Part shown: piece after piece, positions 35,195 through 49,639 of the stretch
How the letters are laid out: each line of letters begins with the position of its first letter
Numbering within the stretch: the first letter of the stretch is position 1
DNA from: Telopea speciosissima
Lineage: Eukaryota; Streptophyta; Magnoliopsida; Proteales; Proteaceae
Assembly (NCBI RefSeq): GCF_018873765.1
Contig: NC_057925.1
Location: 11,171,568 to 11,235,567, forward strand
DNA: 64,000 bases
Reading direction: 5' to 3'
The notes under the pieces: generated by a model
Seen by the model: only the letters and a program-made list of their open reading frames with translations
What the model was told of the DNA's origin: nothing
Database searches by the model: none
Made by a program: the position numbers and the translations under genes

Positions 35195-36180
35195 GCTACT
35201 CCCACCATAGTTCTAATGTAGTCATTTCTTACTTTGTCCTTTCTGCTTTTGCCACATCCATTTTAACATCCTCATGTCCTCTACTCATAGTTTATCTATA
35301 TTCTGCTTCTTAACTGGCCAACATTTTCGCACCATACATCATAACCGATCGTATGATAGTCTTCTAAAATTTTCGTTTAAGCTTTAAAGGAATACGCCAA
35401 TCATACAATACTCTGTATACACCTCTCAACCACCCTATTTTAGTTCTCTGGACAAAATCATCTTTTATATCACCTTCTTTACATATGATTGAGCCCAAAT
35501 ACCTAACTAATCACTTTGTTGAATCTTCCTCTCATCAATATTTACCTTCTCATTATATGTCATATTATAACTAAAATGACACACCATATACTCCCTCTTT
35601 ATTCTACTTAACTTAAAATCTTTTTTATTCCAAAGTTGATATCCATTGCTCTAACTTGGCGTTAATCACTGTTTTTGTCTTGTTCACCAACACAATATCA
35701 TTAGTGAAAAGCATACACCAAGAAGTCTCATCTTGGATGTTTCTAATTAAATCATCCTTAATAAGCACAAACAGATAAGGGCTTAAGGTTGATCCTTGAT
35801 GTAACCCAATTGTAATTGAAAATTCACTAGTACCTTGGCCCCCCACCGTTTTTACGCTAGTCACTACATCTTTATACATATCTTTAATTATATCCACATA
35901 TTTACTTGAAACCCTTATCTTCTCAAGGATATGTCAAATTATATCTCTAGGGACTCTGTCGTAGGCTTTTTCTAGGTCAATAAATATTATATGAAGATCC
36001 TGATTCTTTGACTTTTTATATCTTTCCATGAGCCTCCTAAGTAAGTAAAAAGCTTCCAACATGGATCTACCTGGTATAAAACTAAACTGGTTATCTAAAA
36101 TAAGATATTCTTTTCTCAAGTGGGTTTGTATAACCCGCTCCCATAACTTCATAGTATAGCTCATTAGTTATTAAAATAAA
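35195..36180 (-). pseudogene. RTE-type LINE reverse transcriptase relic
   Basis: On the minus strand, mostly in one frame: MSYTMKLWERVIQ, FSFIPGRSMLEAFYLL, FIDLEKAYDRVPR, GLHQGSTLSPYLFVL, CMLFTNDIVLV, then after several stops RYLGSIICKEGDI and IPLKLKRKF. DKVRNDYIRTMVGV near 35200 is in another frame. The order is that of plant RTE-like LINE reverse transcriptases. The catalytic FADD box reads FTND, TGA replaces a tryptophan codon between RVPRDII and HILEKI, and multiple stops follow. The 5' half, including the endonuclease, is missing. It is long dead. Confidence 0.85.
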
Positions 36181-36754
36181 TATAAAATGACATCATTTGT
36201 AATTTTAGCTACTTAATCTATTCATTTTAAGCTGGAATCATGCCAATGAGATGCTTGCTTGATCCTCTATCACATAGACTATCCCCTGTACTTCCATGTG
36301 ACAAATAATAAAGCGTTATAATTCACTTGGCATAGTGACAGAAAGAAAAGCCTCATATTTAATTGTTCGGCCCCCACCGCAATCCTCCTACCCAGTGAAG
36401 TAGGAGAATCTATCCCATTACTTCATAGGACCCCTAATACCTACCAAGCAAGGAGTACCAGCAAATGTACTAATTAGTTGATGGGGTTGCCTCTTTTCTT
36501 TATGGGTGATGTTAAAGGCTCCATTGGATCGACCACTTTCAAGGTGGCCCATTTACCATTACCATTTGCTTCTAATTTTGGTAAGAATTTTTGGAAGTTT
36601 GATGTTTTTCATCCTCCATTGATGGATGTATTCTAATTTTGTGGTTCGTTTTTAGTTTCTTCATGATTTTTCTTGTAAGCAAAAAGAAAGAAAGGGAAAT
36701 CTCATAGACTCAAATTAGATTGGCAACTCCTTTATTAAAGAGAAAATCCTTGAA

Positions 36755-37362
36755 TAGGGGGGTGTAAATCAGTCTGATTCTAGTTAATCGGTCTGGTTCC
36801 TAATCGGCCCAGACCGGAACTGACCAATTAAATAATCAGTTCTATATATTTAATTAAACTGGGATCAAATATCAATTCGCCTGGTCATTTCTTATCCTTA
36901 AATCAATCCCAATTAAACAGTTCTAAAATTGGTCCAATGACCAAAAAAACCGGTTCATTAATTCAAAAGAGAGTGATTTTTAGCTTATATGTTCCGTCCA
37001 TACTAAATTTATGATAAAATTAGATCATCTAAATATGATTAAAATCCGTGGACCTTTTTTTTTGTTGCAAAAAAAATCCATGGACTCAATAACCCATTAT
37101 AAAATAAGTATGCTTGTTTGGCCCAGGGAGAGAATAGTAGTTAGTTGAAGAACACCGGTTCCTAATTAGTTATAACCAATAATTCAGTTTAGCTTGTTTC
37201 TAGTTCCAAAATATATATTTTTCACCAAAAAAAAAGTTCCAAAATATATATCACTCTATGTCTAGGACCAAACCCGACCAATTGATTAATTGGTCCAGTC
37301 GGTTCTAATTATAATGGGTTGGTTCCACTTCAATCGGTTTGGTTCCAAGATTGACACCCTTA
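36755..37362. mobile_element. hAT-like TIR element with AATCGGTCTGG subterminal repeats
   Basis: Ends are TAGGGGGGTGTAAATC and, on the other strand, TAAGGGTGTCAATCTTGG. The inner ends carry repeated CGGTCTGGTTCC and inverted relatives. Flanks TCCTTGAA and CTCTTGAA share six of eight positions. It has no coding capacity. Confidence 0.6.
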
Positions 37363-37419
37363 CTCTTGAACATCATGTTCAAGCAACATCTATGCCTCTT
37401 CCTCCCTACTCCAGTATGG

Positions 37420-37900
37420 TGATGTGTTATTGGTGAAACCTGATCTCAGTTTTAATCTAGAAAGTACTGTTGATTCTTCGGTTGCTGTTTCGCCTTTAAA
37501 ACGCGTTAAAGCGGCCAAAAAGTGTATATGTCAGAGCCAAAGGCCTGTCACTTGAAGCGCTCGTCAAGATCTTTGATTCGATATATTATTCGTCCTATGT
37601 TGGTTTGTACCTCGGACCAGACCGGGTAGACTTCTGGGGGCAGTTTTGTACTTTTATGGGTTATAGGGTTTTCTCTATATTGTAACGCATGAAAACGCTA
37701 TATATAGTGGTTATCACTTTGAGAGATGTTGAGAGGTTTTGTAATTTTTTTCATTGAAATAGTAGATCTGGACTATCGCTCGGACGTGGATGTAACCTAC
37801 CTTCTTGGGGGTGAACCAAATAAATCGTTGTCTTGTGTGTTTGGGCTTTCTCTTTTTCTGTTGCAAATCGTCATTCTGCTACGTTGTTATTTCCTAACAA
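37420..37900 (+). mobile_element. Probable copia-type LTR fragment
   Basis: A TATATATAG box near 37700, a GATGTTGAGAGGTTTTGTAA leader and CGTGGATGTAACCTACC resemble the U3-R-U5 order of plant copia LTRs, and TTATTTCCTAACA could be the end. A target duplication was not identified, so it may be a solo or partial LTR. Confidence 0.4.
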
Positions 37901-37985
37901 GATGGACGTTGCGCAGCCGTTGGTTGATGCCAAGGCGTCGGGTATTATCTTCTCGCTGGGATCCTCGCCACCCCCTCCCCCCCCC

Positions 37986-38010
37986 CACACACACACACAC
38001 ACACACACAT
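37986..38010. repeat. CA microsatellite after a C run
   Basis: About a dozen CA dinucleotides directly following a C-rich run. Simple repeat. Confidence 0.9.
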
Positions 38011-38040
38011 ATCCCTCCGATCCCCAGGTTCTCTATGGTT

Positions 38041-38275
38041 TTTTTTTTTTGATGAGAAAATAAAATATATTGAAAGACTACTTAGAAATAATGTACATAG
38101 ATTGAGTTACTTGAGCAGATTTAGCTAGATTACTAGCACCTGCAATACAAAAAGAATCTCCCTTAAAAGTATAGTAGATATCAGGACCCATGTCGTTTAT
38201 GTACAACAAATCTTTTAAAAGAGACCATGGCCAAGGATTAGAAGATGGAGATGGAAGAAGACCAGCGATCTGATC
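38041..38275 (-). mobile_element. 5'-truncated LINE insertion with 12-bp TSD
   Basis: TTCTCTATGGTT occurs at 38029-38040 and 38276-38287. The insert reads, on the minus strand, PWPWSLLKDLLYINDMG, then YTFKGDSFCIAGASNLAKSA, the end of the RNase H-like domain of plant LINEs. It is followed by TATTTTATTTTCTCATC and a poly-A tail (T run at 38041-38050). A direct repeat of this size, a poly-A tail and 5' truncation are the signature of target-primed reverse transcription. The same family has a copy at about 49653-50045. Confidence 0.88.
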
Positions 38276-38999
38276 TTCTCTATGGTTATGAACCCCTTGC
38301 TTTGAAGTACTTACCCCACTTATAGAAACATCTATAAATAGGGCTGGGCCAATGTGAGCTCAAGCCCAGCCCATAATCTATTTTAAACACGTGAGATTTA
38401 GATGATATCCATCCCATTAAGGTTTGGAAGCTAATGTTCCTTAGTCTCATCCAGAGACTATCAAGGTTAAGTAGCTTTTGTTGCTACCCATGGTCGTGGA
38501 TTGGCTGAGGTTCTTTGATGAGTATTCATGGTTGGCATATTGGTCCAAAATTCCCAGACAATAACACAACAATTCCTCATCTTAAAATTGTATTGGCCTG
38601 ACCGGCTTAATCAGATGAAGAAGGAAGAATGTCTGATGTCCATCGACCTGACTGGCGGTCCATCTGGTTCTGCATGTCTGAGCAAAGTGCACATCTCGTG
38701 ATTTCAAAGAATTTTTGAGTGGTGATACAGTTGGATTGGACTTTGGTCAAAACATGAAAGTTGTATTTCTTTTAGTCTAGTATCATCTTCAAAAAAAAGC
38801 AAGCCAATCCAAGCTATTCAAAAACCTCTTATTTGTATTTCCCACATGTACATATTAGAGTGTGGGCAAGACGTTTGATGAAATGCATAGCCTAGTTTGA
38901 GCTTTATTGGGACTTATTCACTGTCCACTTTTTGTAATCAATTGAATCTATCGAGTAGGCACTGGATTAAGGGGTTGATGCTCCTTAGTAGTGGGTGCT

Positions 39000-39450
39000 T
39001 CTTTGTAGTTGCAGTTACATAAATCAAGGGTTGTAGCTCTGTTATCGTGGGTGCCATATAAACTGGGAGACGGTGCTCCAGATTGTGGGTGCAATCAACT
39101 TCTTGTAGTGAACATTATACGGAGGGTAAATTTGGGTTGTAGTCCAAGCAGTCATTTATATACCGTGGATGCAGGCACACTGTCGAACCACGAATTCACC
39201 TATGTGGTGGGTTGTATTGCTTTGTGGACATTGTGGATGTGTTTTATGCAAGGTGGAATGGATGGTTGTGATTATATGGTAGACCTGGCCACATGGTTAT
39301 GAATGCATGTGGTTGCAAGGTAAATGCATGTAATTGGGTGTTGAGATGTGTGTATGTGTGTATGTGTGTATGTGCTTGAGTGTCAATGACGCCAACGAAA
39401 GAGTTGAGGAAACGAACAAGTTGGGAAAGTTTTTGGATACCACTAATTCA
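39000..39450 (+). mobile_element. Ty1/copia LTR or leader fragment, copy 2
   Basis: It shares CCGTGGATGCAGGCACACTG, TCGAACCACG, TGTGGTGGGTTGTATT and the TGTGCTTGAGTGTCAATGA stretch with the copy at 34560-34975. It ends at GGATACCACTAATTCA, where a MITE has inserted. A TGTG simple repeat at 39346-39375 is longer than in copy 1. Confidence 0.6.
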
Positions 39451-39639
39451 AGGACTTAACTCCTCTCAGGTTTCCCACCCAGTCAGGTTCGTAGGTTCCT
39501 CTCATAGGGGATCGGAAATGACAACTTCACCCCCTGCCCGAACACACTACCCAGAAAGGATGAGGTCGTCATTTTCACCCTCCCTATGAGAGGAACCTAC
39601 GAATTTGACCGGACAGGGAACCTGAGAGGAGAAAAATTC
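39451..39639. mobile_element. MITE inserted in a copia repeat; empty site visible at 34960
   Basis: Inverted ends share CTCCTCTCAGG, and further in GTAGGTTCCTCTCATAGG is mirrored on the right arm. The element is flanked by CTAATTCA at 39443-39450 and 39640-39647 (nine bases if one mismatch is allowed). The related copia copy has a single ACTAATTCA at about 34964-34972 with no insert, which is the unoccupied target. It is related to the 9-bp-TSD element at 29435. Confidence 0.85.
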
Positions 39640-39647
39640 CTAATTCA

Positions 39648-39666
39648 ACCCCCCCCCCCCCCCCCT
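39648..39666. repeat. Poly-C run
   Basis: A run of about 18 cytosines directly right of the MITE's target duplication. Copia leaders typically have CCCCCC after CTAATTCA, so this is probably an expanded version. Confidence 0.9.
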
Positions 39667-40412
39667 ACTCACTCAATGACCATCTTAGTTCAATAAATAT
39701 ACATAATCAAGGACAAACATGGGAGATCCAATTAATATCCAGCCTATTTATTAGCCAAGTGGATGGTTTGGCAACTGAGGCTTCATGTGCTATTGGTGGT
39801 ATTTTGAGATAAGTTGAAGTCCTTCTAACAATTATGTGATTATAGAGGACGTGATATACGCATCAGTGAAGGACGTGACAAACACATCAATACTTTATAA
39901 ACATTGAATTTTAGTGATTGTGTCAACATCAGATAAGTCAAAGTTTGTACTCTTTATGTTATTAGAGTAGCTCAAAGCAAGATTTAATAGCTACTAAGAT
40001 CTTTCATTTTGCTAGATAGATCAACATCAAACTGCAACCATTGGTATGTTGGGGTTGGGAAACAACCTTCTCTTTCTATGTGAGCAATGTACGAAAATGA
40101 TATGTGCAAGATCAACAAGAACAAAGAAAAAGAAACAAAACAATCACACAAAAAATGAGATTTACATGATTCGGCAATACCGCTTACATCCATGGAGTGA
40201 TTCGGTCTTTCACTAAGAACAAGAGAAGAAAAAATATACTGTTGTATTATTATTTCAAATGGCATTTTTTGCGTCAATGTACTATTTCAAAAAAACACTT
40301 TTTCAATGTGAGTCAAAGTTTCAAAAAATGTGTCTTTTGTTCATTCCCTCCTTTTTACTTCCCTCCATTTTTTTGTTTGAATTTGTTGTGCACTCTTGTG
40401 TGCAAGAGGTAA

Positions 40413-41226
40413 TATTGAGCTCAAGAATAGTCCCACATTGGTTGTGGGAGAGTAGCTTGAGGGGTATATATATATATATATATATATATGGTTGGTTCCT
40501 TAAGGTGTGAGCCCTTTGGAGAGGTGGTCACCCTATTCTCTAGTGTGTGGGGGTCCTTGGGGTGCTTTTGAATCGCGTGCGAGCCGTGGCCGAGGTCGGG
40601 GTCGGGGTGTGGGTATGGGTGTAGGCAAAACCTTATTTTTAGATAGTATAAGTTTTGCACTTTTGAGTTTTAATTTTTATATTAAAACTCGGTCGGTATT
40701 GGTTCACCCATGGTTCATCTATATGGTTGAACCGTACATGCCTATTCGTACATGTATACAGATAGATACACCCCCTCCTTGTACGTGAAGGAAATATGTA
40801 CTATCATACCTCATTTGCAAGAGTTGCACCCTGTACGTAGGTCACTTGTATTTGTATGGATATATCCCTTCATGAAAGGGTACTCCAGCACTATATACAA
40901 AGTCTTGTCTGCCATTTGATATACACAATAGAAACGAATTGTCTCTGCAACAGTCCATTCCAGAGACCAGTTTTTATTATATTTTCTTTTATTTAAGAGA
41001 GGGCTAGTATAGCCGTTTGGTATCCTTAGTACTCGTATCTGGTTCTGCAACCTATACGTTTAGGAGTTGTTTCATCTTGGAGGGTAAGGTGCAAGGTCAA
41101 CTCCGTTGCAGAAGTGGGGGCATCTAAATCCTTAAGGAAAGTATCTTTCAGATACGACTCAACTCGGTTTGTTCATGCTTGTTCCTTTCTGGTTCGTTTC
41201 TCTCTGCAACTGTTGTGCGATTACAG
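40413..41226 (+). mobile_element. Probable copia-type solo LTR
   Basis: It begins TATTGAGCTCAAG followed by AGTCCCACATTGG, a frequent start of plant copia LTRs. A TATATATA box lies near 40467-40489, and it ends TGCGATTACA. Flanks GGTAA and GGTAT match at four of five bases. No internal domain or second LTR is present. The first base pair of the LTR is not the usual TG, so the left end may be mutated or misjudged. Confidence 0.5.
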
Positions 41227-42076
41227 GTATTTTTCTATCTCTATATACCTAATTAGTCTTACAGTCTTTGCCTTGTATAACATATACCCAAACCCAAATC
41301 CCTTATACACCCTTGTTTCTTCCCTTTTCTCACTTGGTCACTCACTCACTTCCTCTTTCTCCCTTGGTGTCTCTACACCTCTTTCTTCTCACTTTCTTCT
41401 TCTTCACTCTCTTATTCTAGCACTTTCTCTCTCCTTAGAGAGAACACACTAAGACTTATTTCAATGAGTTTCTTGGAAGACTCCACCTTGCATAATATCA
41501 TCAACTACCAAACCACTTCCACTTACTCAGAAGTTGCAACATTGTTGAAGACTCAATTCCTTTACTTGAAGGCTCTTCACCTCCCATTCAAATGGACAAC
41601 TCAAAATAGATCATTGACCAAACCCATCAACCGGCCTAGATAAAAGCCACCAAATCCAACATGGTGTAGATTGATGACTGAGAATATCCCCCAAATAAAC
41701 TATCGATCTAATGGTTAAGTGACTAGATGGCAACACAGCTCTGAAATTAGCAAGGAGGAACAGGTTAGAAGGTTAGTAAGTTGTAGCAAATCTGGACACT
41801 GGATGGAGTCAAAACTCAGGTCGAAGGAGGGGTTCCAGCATCGAAAGAACTCTTCAAAGTCTCACGAGGATCTGTAGGATGGATGGACAAATGCAAGGGG
41901 ACTGAATGTTGCTGCAACAAAACTTCACAGCAGGATACCACAGGGAATGTAGTTGAAACAACAACACTCCAACAACTCCTCTTGTCAACAACAATGATTC
42001 CTTCCATGTTAGCACAACAGAACAGTATTCCCAGCTCCAGTGAAAGATACTAGATAGCTTCAATAAGACCCCAAAG

Positions 42077-42399
42077 CATGGTTTTAAAAATCCGGAATTA
42101 GATCGGTTAATTGGCCGATTCGGATCAAAATCGGCTGACACTGATCCCGATTTCCACCATTCCTAATCGTTGCTTGCTGAGTCGGAATCTGATCGGTCAA
42201 TTCTTAGTCATTTTCTTTATAAACCATATTGAATCAAACCGATTCATGGGTCAATTGCCAATTCCTGAACCAATTCGATTTTCACCATAAAGTTGCTTAG
42301 AATCCCGATTCCTGAACCAATTCAAGTCGATTCCGATCCGATTCGGATTGAAATCCTCTCTGACCGATTCTATTTCCAATTCCGAGTTTTAAAACCTTG
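42077..42399. mobile_element. hAT-like element with GGTTTTAAAA ends
   Basis: Ends are CATGGTTTTAAAA and, on the other strand, CAAGGTTTTAAAACTCGG. The interior is rich in GATTCGGATC and AATCGGTC motifs in both orientations. Flanks CCCCAAAG and CTCTAAAG share six of eight bases. It is non-coding. Confidence 0.6.
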
Positions 42400-42754
42400 C
42401 TCTAAAGTTGTAGAAAAACAAAACAGAAACAAAAGAAAGAAAAAAAATAGAAGGAAAAAGAAATAAAGGAATGTAATGAAGGCCTCTCACTTGCAGCCTT
42501 GGTCACTCTACACTTCAAAGGAAGTAAAGGGCCTTAATGGGTCCAAAATTGACCCATTAATTGGGCCTAGAACTTAAAACATAAGTGACTTGAACTGCTG
42601 GCTCGATGGGCTTCATTGACTGGCTCTTTGGTACCCTAAAAGACTTGGTGTCTCGTGGGGCTTAAGGGCCCTTCCTTCTCTTCAAGCTCGATTGACTTGT
42701 TTTAGGTACTTAGATGGATTTTTGGTTATAAGATGAGATTGATATTTTTTTTAA

Positions 42755-42919
42755 GGACGATGTTCTCTGCCTGGGAGTGCACGGGGTGCAGGCTGCGCCC
42801 AAACACATGGGGTGGGATGGGGCAGCCATTTTGGTCATTCAGGGAGCGGGCTGGTCATTTCGCCCACCGCCATGTGTTTGGGCATATCCTGCGCCCCCAG
42901 TGCAGAGAACATCTCTCCC
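42755..42919. mobile_element. hAT-type MITE, family A, with 8-bp TSD
   Basis: A 165-bp copy with TTTTTTAA at 42747-42754 and 42920-42927. The ends read GGACGATGTTCTCTGC and, on the other strand, GGGAGAGATGTTCTCTGC. The inner arms contain GCAGGCTGCGCCCAAACACA and its inverse. The duplication is low in complexity, but its position agrees with the ends. Confidence 0.75.
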
Positions 42920-43589
42920 TTTTTTAATGGCTATGAGTTATATCCTGGAGTTCAGGGTCATGGTATTTTTTAGGATGCCGCCAAGATTTAATGTTTCTTG
43001 CTCTATACCTTCCCTAATTCTTTCTCTTCAGCCATTCTTTCTTGGTTCTTGAATTAATAGTCCATCTTCATTGAATCTTGATATCTATTATTCTTACTGT
43101 ACTAATTTCTTTGATCAGATTCATGTTTTGTTCAAGAATTAGTCCATTACTAGCTATATTCTTGAACTGACACCTTCGTGTCTGGGCATGGGAGGTACAA
43201 TCCCCCCCTCCCCCAGAATTTTCTTCCAAAAATATTATAGAAAAGGAAAAGAGAAATGACCATCGCACCAATGGAAAGGCGGACTTTCCCGTGGGTGCAT
43301 CGGTCATTTCAATAGAATTCATAAACTGCAAGTATATTTGTTCTTGCATCTTTTTTAGATCAGGGTTACGAAGGTTCTTTACTGTGCTTGGAAGCAGTTC
43401 AATGATTATGAGTGGACCAAAATTTATTTGGGAGCAAATAGCCAAAAGTATTTGTGTTTTTTGGGAGAAAATAGGCAATCTTGACTGAATGAATCGTCTA
43501 AATTGGTCATGTGTCAAACTATGAGCTTATTTTCAATCATATACTACCCTCTCATGTATTGACATACTCCTTTACATAGTTACATTTTT

Positions 43590-43780
43590 CAAGGAATAAT
43601 GTGAGGAACTCGACAACCCCCCCCCCCCCCCCCCATTTTTTAAGGAATAATGTGAGGAACTAGACAAGTACCCCCCCCCCCAACACTATTCTTGTGAGGA
43701 ACTAGACAACTCCCCTCCCCCCCCCCCCCCTAGTTTTCAAGGAATAATGTGAGGAACTAGACAAACACCCCCCCCCCCAC
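43590..43780. repeat. Tandem repeat with poly-C tracts
   Basis: Four units of about 50-60 bp. Each contains TTGTGAGGAACTAGACAA or TAATGTGAGGAACTAGACAA followed by 10-18 cytosines; three also have TTTCAAGGAATAATG. The poly-C lengths differ among units. Similar poly-C follows the copia leader at 39648. It is non-coding. Confidence 0.85.
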
Positions 43781-43799
43781 CACCACCACCACAACCACA

Positions 43800-45210
43800 A
43801 AACAGTTTCTTATCCTTACCCTCTTCAACTGAATGAAAACAACGCCTACCAACCAATTCGAACATATGGGGAACCATATCTCTCAGCAGTCAATGGGATT
43901 AAAACATCGAGGATTCTCATTATCTGCAGTAAGCCAGTAACTACGCAAATTCTTTTATGCTCCATATGTTTGCAAGGGAAATTATTGGAAAGGAAAGTGA
44001 AATTTTTTTGGAAGTAAGAGTGCAAGAAGAGAAATTAAAGAGAAAGAAAGAGATTTTTAAAAAAAATAAAAGACTTTGGTAATCATAATCCAACATGATT
44101 CTATAACTATGTAATTATTATTTTACTTTTCAAATCCAAAGTATTTAGATGCAAAGTAAAATCAATTTTTATAATCAAGTATGGAATGATATAAAACTAA
44201 TGATATAATCATGTGGGAAGACAATTACAAAAGTTTCTTTTCAAGGTTTGAAAATTGCACTTCCTTTCCCTTGCAACCAAGCAGAGCCTAAGGTTTGGTT
44301 GCTTATTAAACAATGAAATCTACAAAATCAAAATAGTGGGAAAGGAGATTTAAATCCAGAAGCTATATGAGTAATGTGTCTATCATTTAGGTTCTGGTTT
44401 TTCATTCGTTTTTGGTTTGATTTAAAATACAACACGTATAAATCGAAACCAAAATCGCATATTCGTGATAACCTCAAACCAAATCAGTATTGTCTCTTTT
44501 GATTCTTATTCAATTTTCTGTATATGTTGCACAATGACCACACCCTGCCCCCCTGAGTGGCAGTCCCATGTACCTGGGCACAGCCTACGCTACGGTACAG
44601 AGAACATTCTCCCTAAATTTTATTTCAGTTTTCCTGGACACAATTGTTCACACAGACACCCTAATTGCAGTAGAGAAGTAAAGAGAATCAATACTCAATG
44701 ACGAATATAGATAAGACAATGCAAACTGAAATCTTAGACCTCATGTTTTAGTCTTTTAAGACTTGATATGGATTAAAAGTTCAGGTTCGGTATAATCAGT
44801 TCTTTTAAACCTAAAGCAGCTATGCTGAATGAAATTTCAATTTCCAAAATCAAAAGGGAACTGAATTTTTTTAAGCAGCCAATTTAAGTTCTGGTTCTAA
44901 ATTGACATACTTACATATGAACCATCAAAGACAAGGATGACAAGAGAAATCTAAAGATGTTAAAAGAGCAATTTACTAGTACATACAAATGCTAGAAAAA
45001 GAAAGCAATCAAATCATAGATTTCACCATATTTCCCTCATCTTCCTTCTCACTAACATCTGTTGCTAAGTAAACTAAGCAAGAAAATTAGGGATTTCCCA
45101 AGCTTAAATATTTATACTAATAACCATCCCTTCACAGAGTAACCAAAACTTGTCAAAGCACAAGCAGAGTAGCAGATTTTTTTATGTACCCATCATCATC
45201 CACTGCAATA
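43800..45210. other. Intergenic DNA beyond the beta-tubulin 3' end
   Basis: AT-rich sequence with a partial family A MITE at 44525-44612. The last 200 bp before 45224 should include the beta-tubulin 3'-UTR, but no single polyadenylation signal stands out. Confidence 0.45.
44525..44612. mobile_element. Partial family A MITE (right half)
   Basis: CAATGACCACACCCTGCCCC, GAGTGGCAG and an end reading GGGAGAATGTTCTCTGTACC on the other strand match the right half of the 1638 copy. The left half is missing. Confidence 0.55.
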
Positions 45211-45223
45211 CAGAACTGGGTTT

Positions 45224-48264
<3,041 letters not shown>

Positions 48265-48270
48265 TTTTCA

Positions 48271-48354
48271 CTGAAATCGTAGAGAGTTAAACCAAAATCA
48301 GAACCAAATAGAATAATATTCACTCAAAATACATCATTGAGAGGGTAGATTTAC
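48271..48354 (-). other. Probable 5'-UTR intron of beta-tubulin
   Basis: On the minus strand a donor TTCGCAG|GTAAAT at 48354 and an acceptor ACGATTTCAG| at 48271 enclose 84 bp just ahead of the start codon. Removing it leaves TGAAAA directly before ATG. Leader introns are known in some plant tubulin genes; here it rests on the splice signals only. Confidence 0.55.
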
Positions 48355-48460
48355 CTGCGAAGAGTGAAGAACCTTGAAAAGAAAGGATTGATTCAGAGAG
48401 ATCAAGCGAAAAAACAGAGCTTGCTTGGGAATTGAGAAATGAAAAAGAGTCCTAGAAATG

Positions 48461-48470
48461 ATTATATAGA
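48461..48470 (-). promoter_or_regulatory. TATA box of beta-tubulin
   Basis: CTATATAAT on the minus strand lies about 200 bases before the ATG and about 100 before the predicted leader intron. That fits transcription starting near 48430. Confidence 0.55.
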
Positions 48471-48479
48471 AGAGTGAAG

Positions 48480-49060
48480 GACAACGGAGAGATATCGGAC
48501 GGTCGATGTTCTTTCCCTCCTTTTTCTTAGTGGCCGTTGGATGCCGTTAGATGGTAGAATTGGACGGTAAGGAAGGTCTTAAGTTTAAATTAAATAACTT
48601 CTGCTTGGATTCAAAGAATGGGATGTGACGACAAATATATCCTGAAAGTGAAATGACAAAATTGTTCTTATTTATTGTTCTAGGGAAAGTAACTTTATGA
48701 TTTTGAAATGACAAATATATCCATAATTTGTTCAGGAATTTTCAGAATTACCAACCTTCTGGGTCCTCCGTGAGATTTTTTTTTGGCTTTTGGTAGTTGT
48801 GGTGGGGTCCACAACGATTACTAAATAATTTGAATGGGAAAACAACACTATCTAGTCCTGTGACTCCTACGCCTCGACACAAGAGCACATAAAAGTACCG
48901 CACTACCCTCATAGAAAAATGAAAATTCCATCCAAAATAATTCTTGTGCATGTGTTCCCATTGATTAATGCACATGTGCAAGCTCTAGAGGCCCAGGCAA
49001 GGATCTCTTTCCCTAATTTGAAATTTGTCAATGAGAATAGATAAAATGGATCGAAGTTGC
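48480..49060. other. Upstream region of beta-tubulin
   Basis: Gene-free DNA that should include the promoter. No long repeat was recognised. It ends at the TIR element at 49066. Confidence 0.35.
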
Positions 49061-49065
49061 ACTAT

Positions 49066-49245
49066 GGTTTAAGGAATTGGTATCAGATTGGTCAATTCGT
49101 ATTGGTATTGCTTTAAATCGATTTTTAGTCGATCCTATATCAGTGGATCGGTACAAACAAAGATAAAAATATAAAAAAACCAATTTTTTTAAGAAAACAA
49201 GGATAAACCTAATTGATCCAGACCGATATTGATTACTAAAACCCT
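49066..49245. mobile_element. Short TIR element rich in ATATCGGT motifs
   Basis: The left end GGTTTAAGGAATTGGTATC and the right end, read as GGGTTTTAGTAATCAATATC on the other strand, are imperfect inverted repeats like those of 17389-17598. It is non-coding, with no clear target duplication. Confidence 0.45.
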
Positions 49246-49639
49246 AAATTGTACACTTAAGATCATACATTTTTTTTTTTCTTTGATAAAAAGTTAAGAT
49301 CATACCCTTGAACCAAAGTCTTCAATTCATATTCAATTTAATTCTAAAAGATATAGTTTATTCCATCAATCCGAATAAAGATATTCCATTATAATTTGGA
49401 CCCAATCAATAAAGTTTAAAAAGGTATCTAGGTTTGGACTAGCTTGATAAAAATTCTTCTATTTTTAGGAGGATGCCATGCTGACAAATTGGGAATGGGC
49501 ATAGGGTATCCATTTAGAAGGAACCTTGGATTCCTTCTTTACTGGATTCCTATGTTTCAACATTCTTTTCTCATTTTCCTTTATATGGCAGGGTATGCAA
49601 TCGATCTCATCATGATTACTTCCTATCTTATGTAGGATA

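Noticed and set aside
40421..40788. Overlapping small frames on both strands
   Set aside because: They fall inside the probable copia solo LTR and include an AT microsatellite.
43068..43517. Minus-strand open frame of 149 codons
   Set aside because: It runs through poly-C/G and MITE-like sequence, has no recognisable motif and no splice or promoter context.
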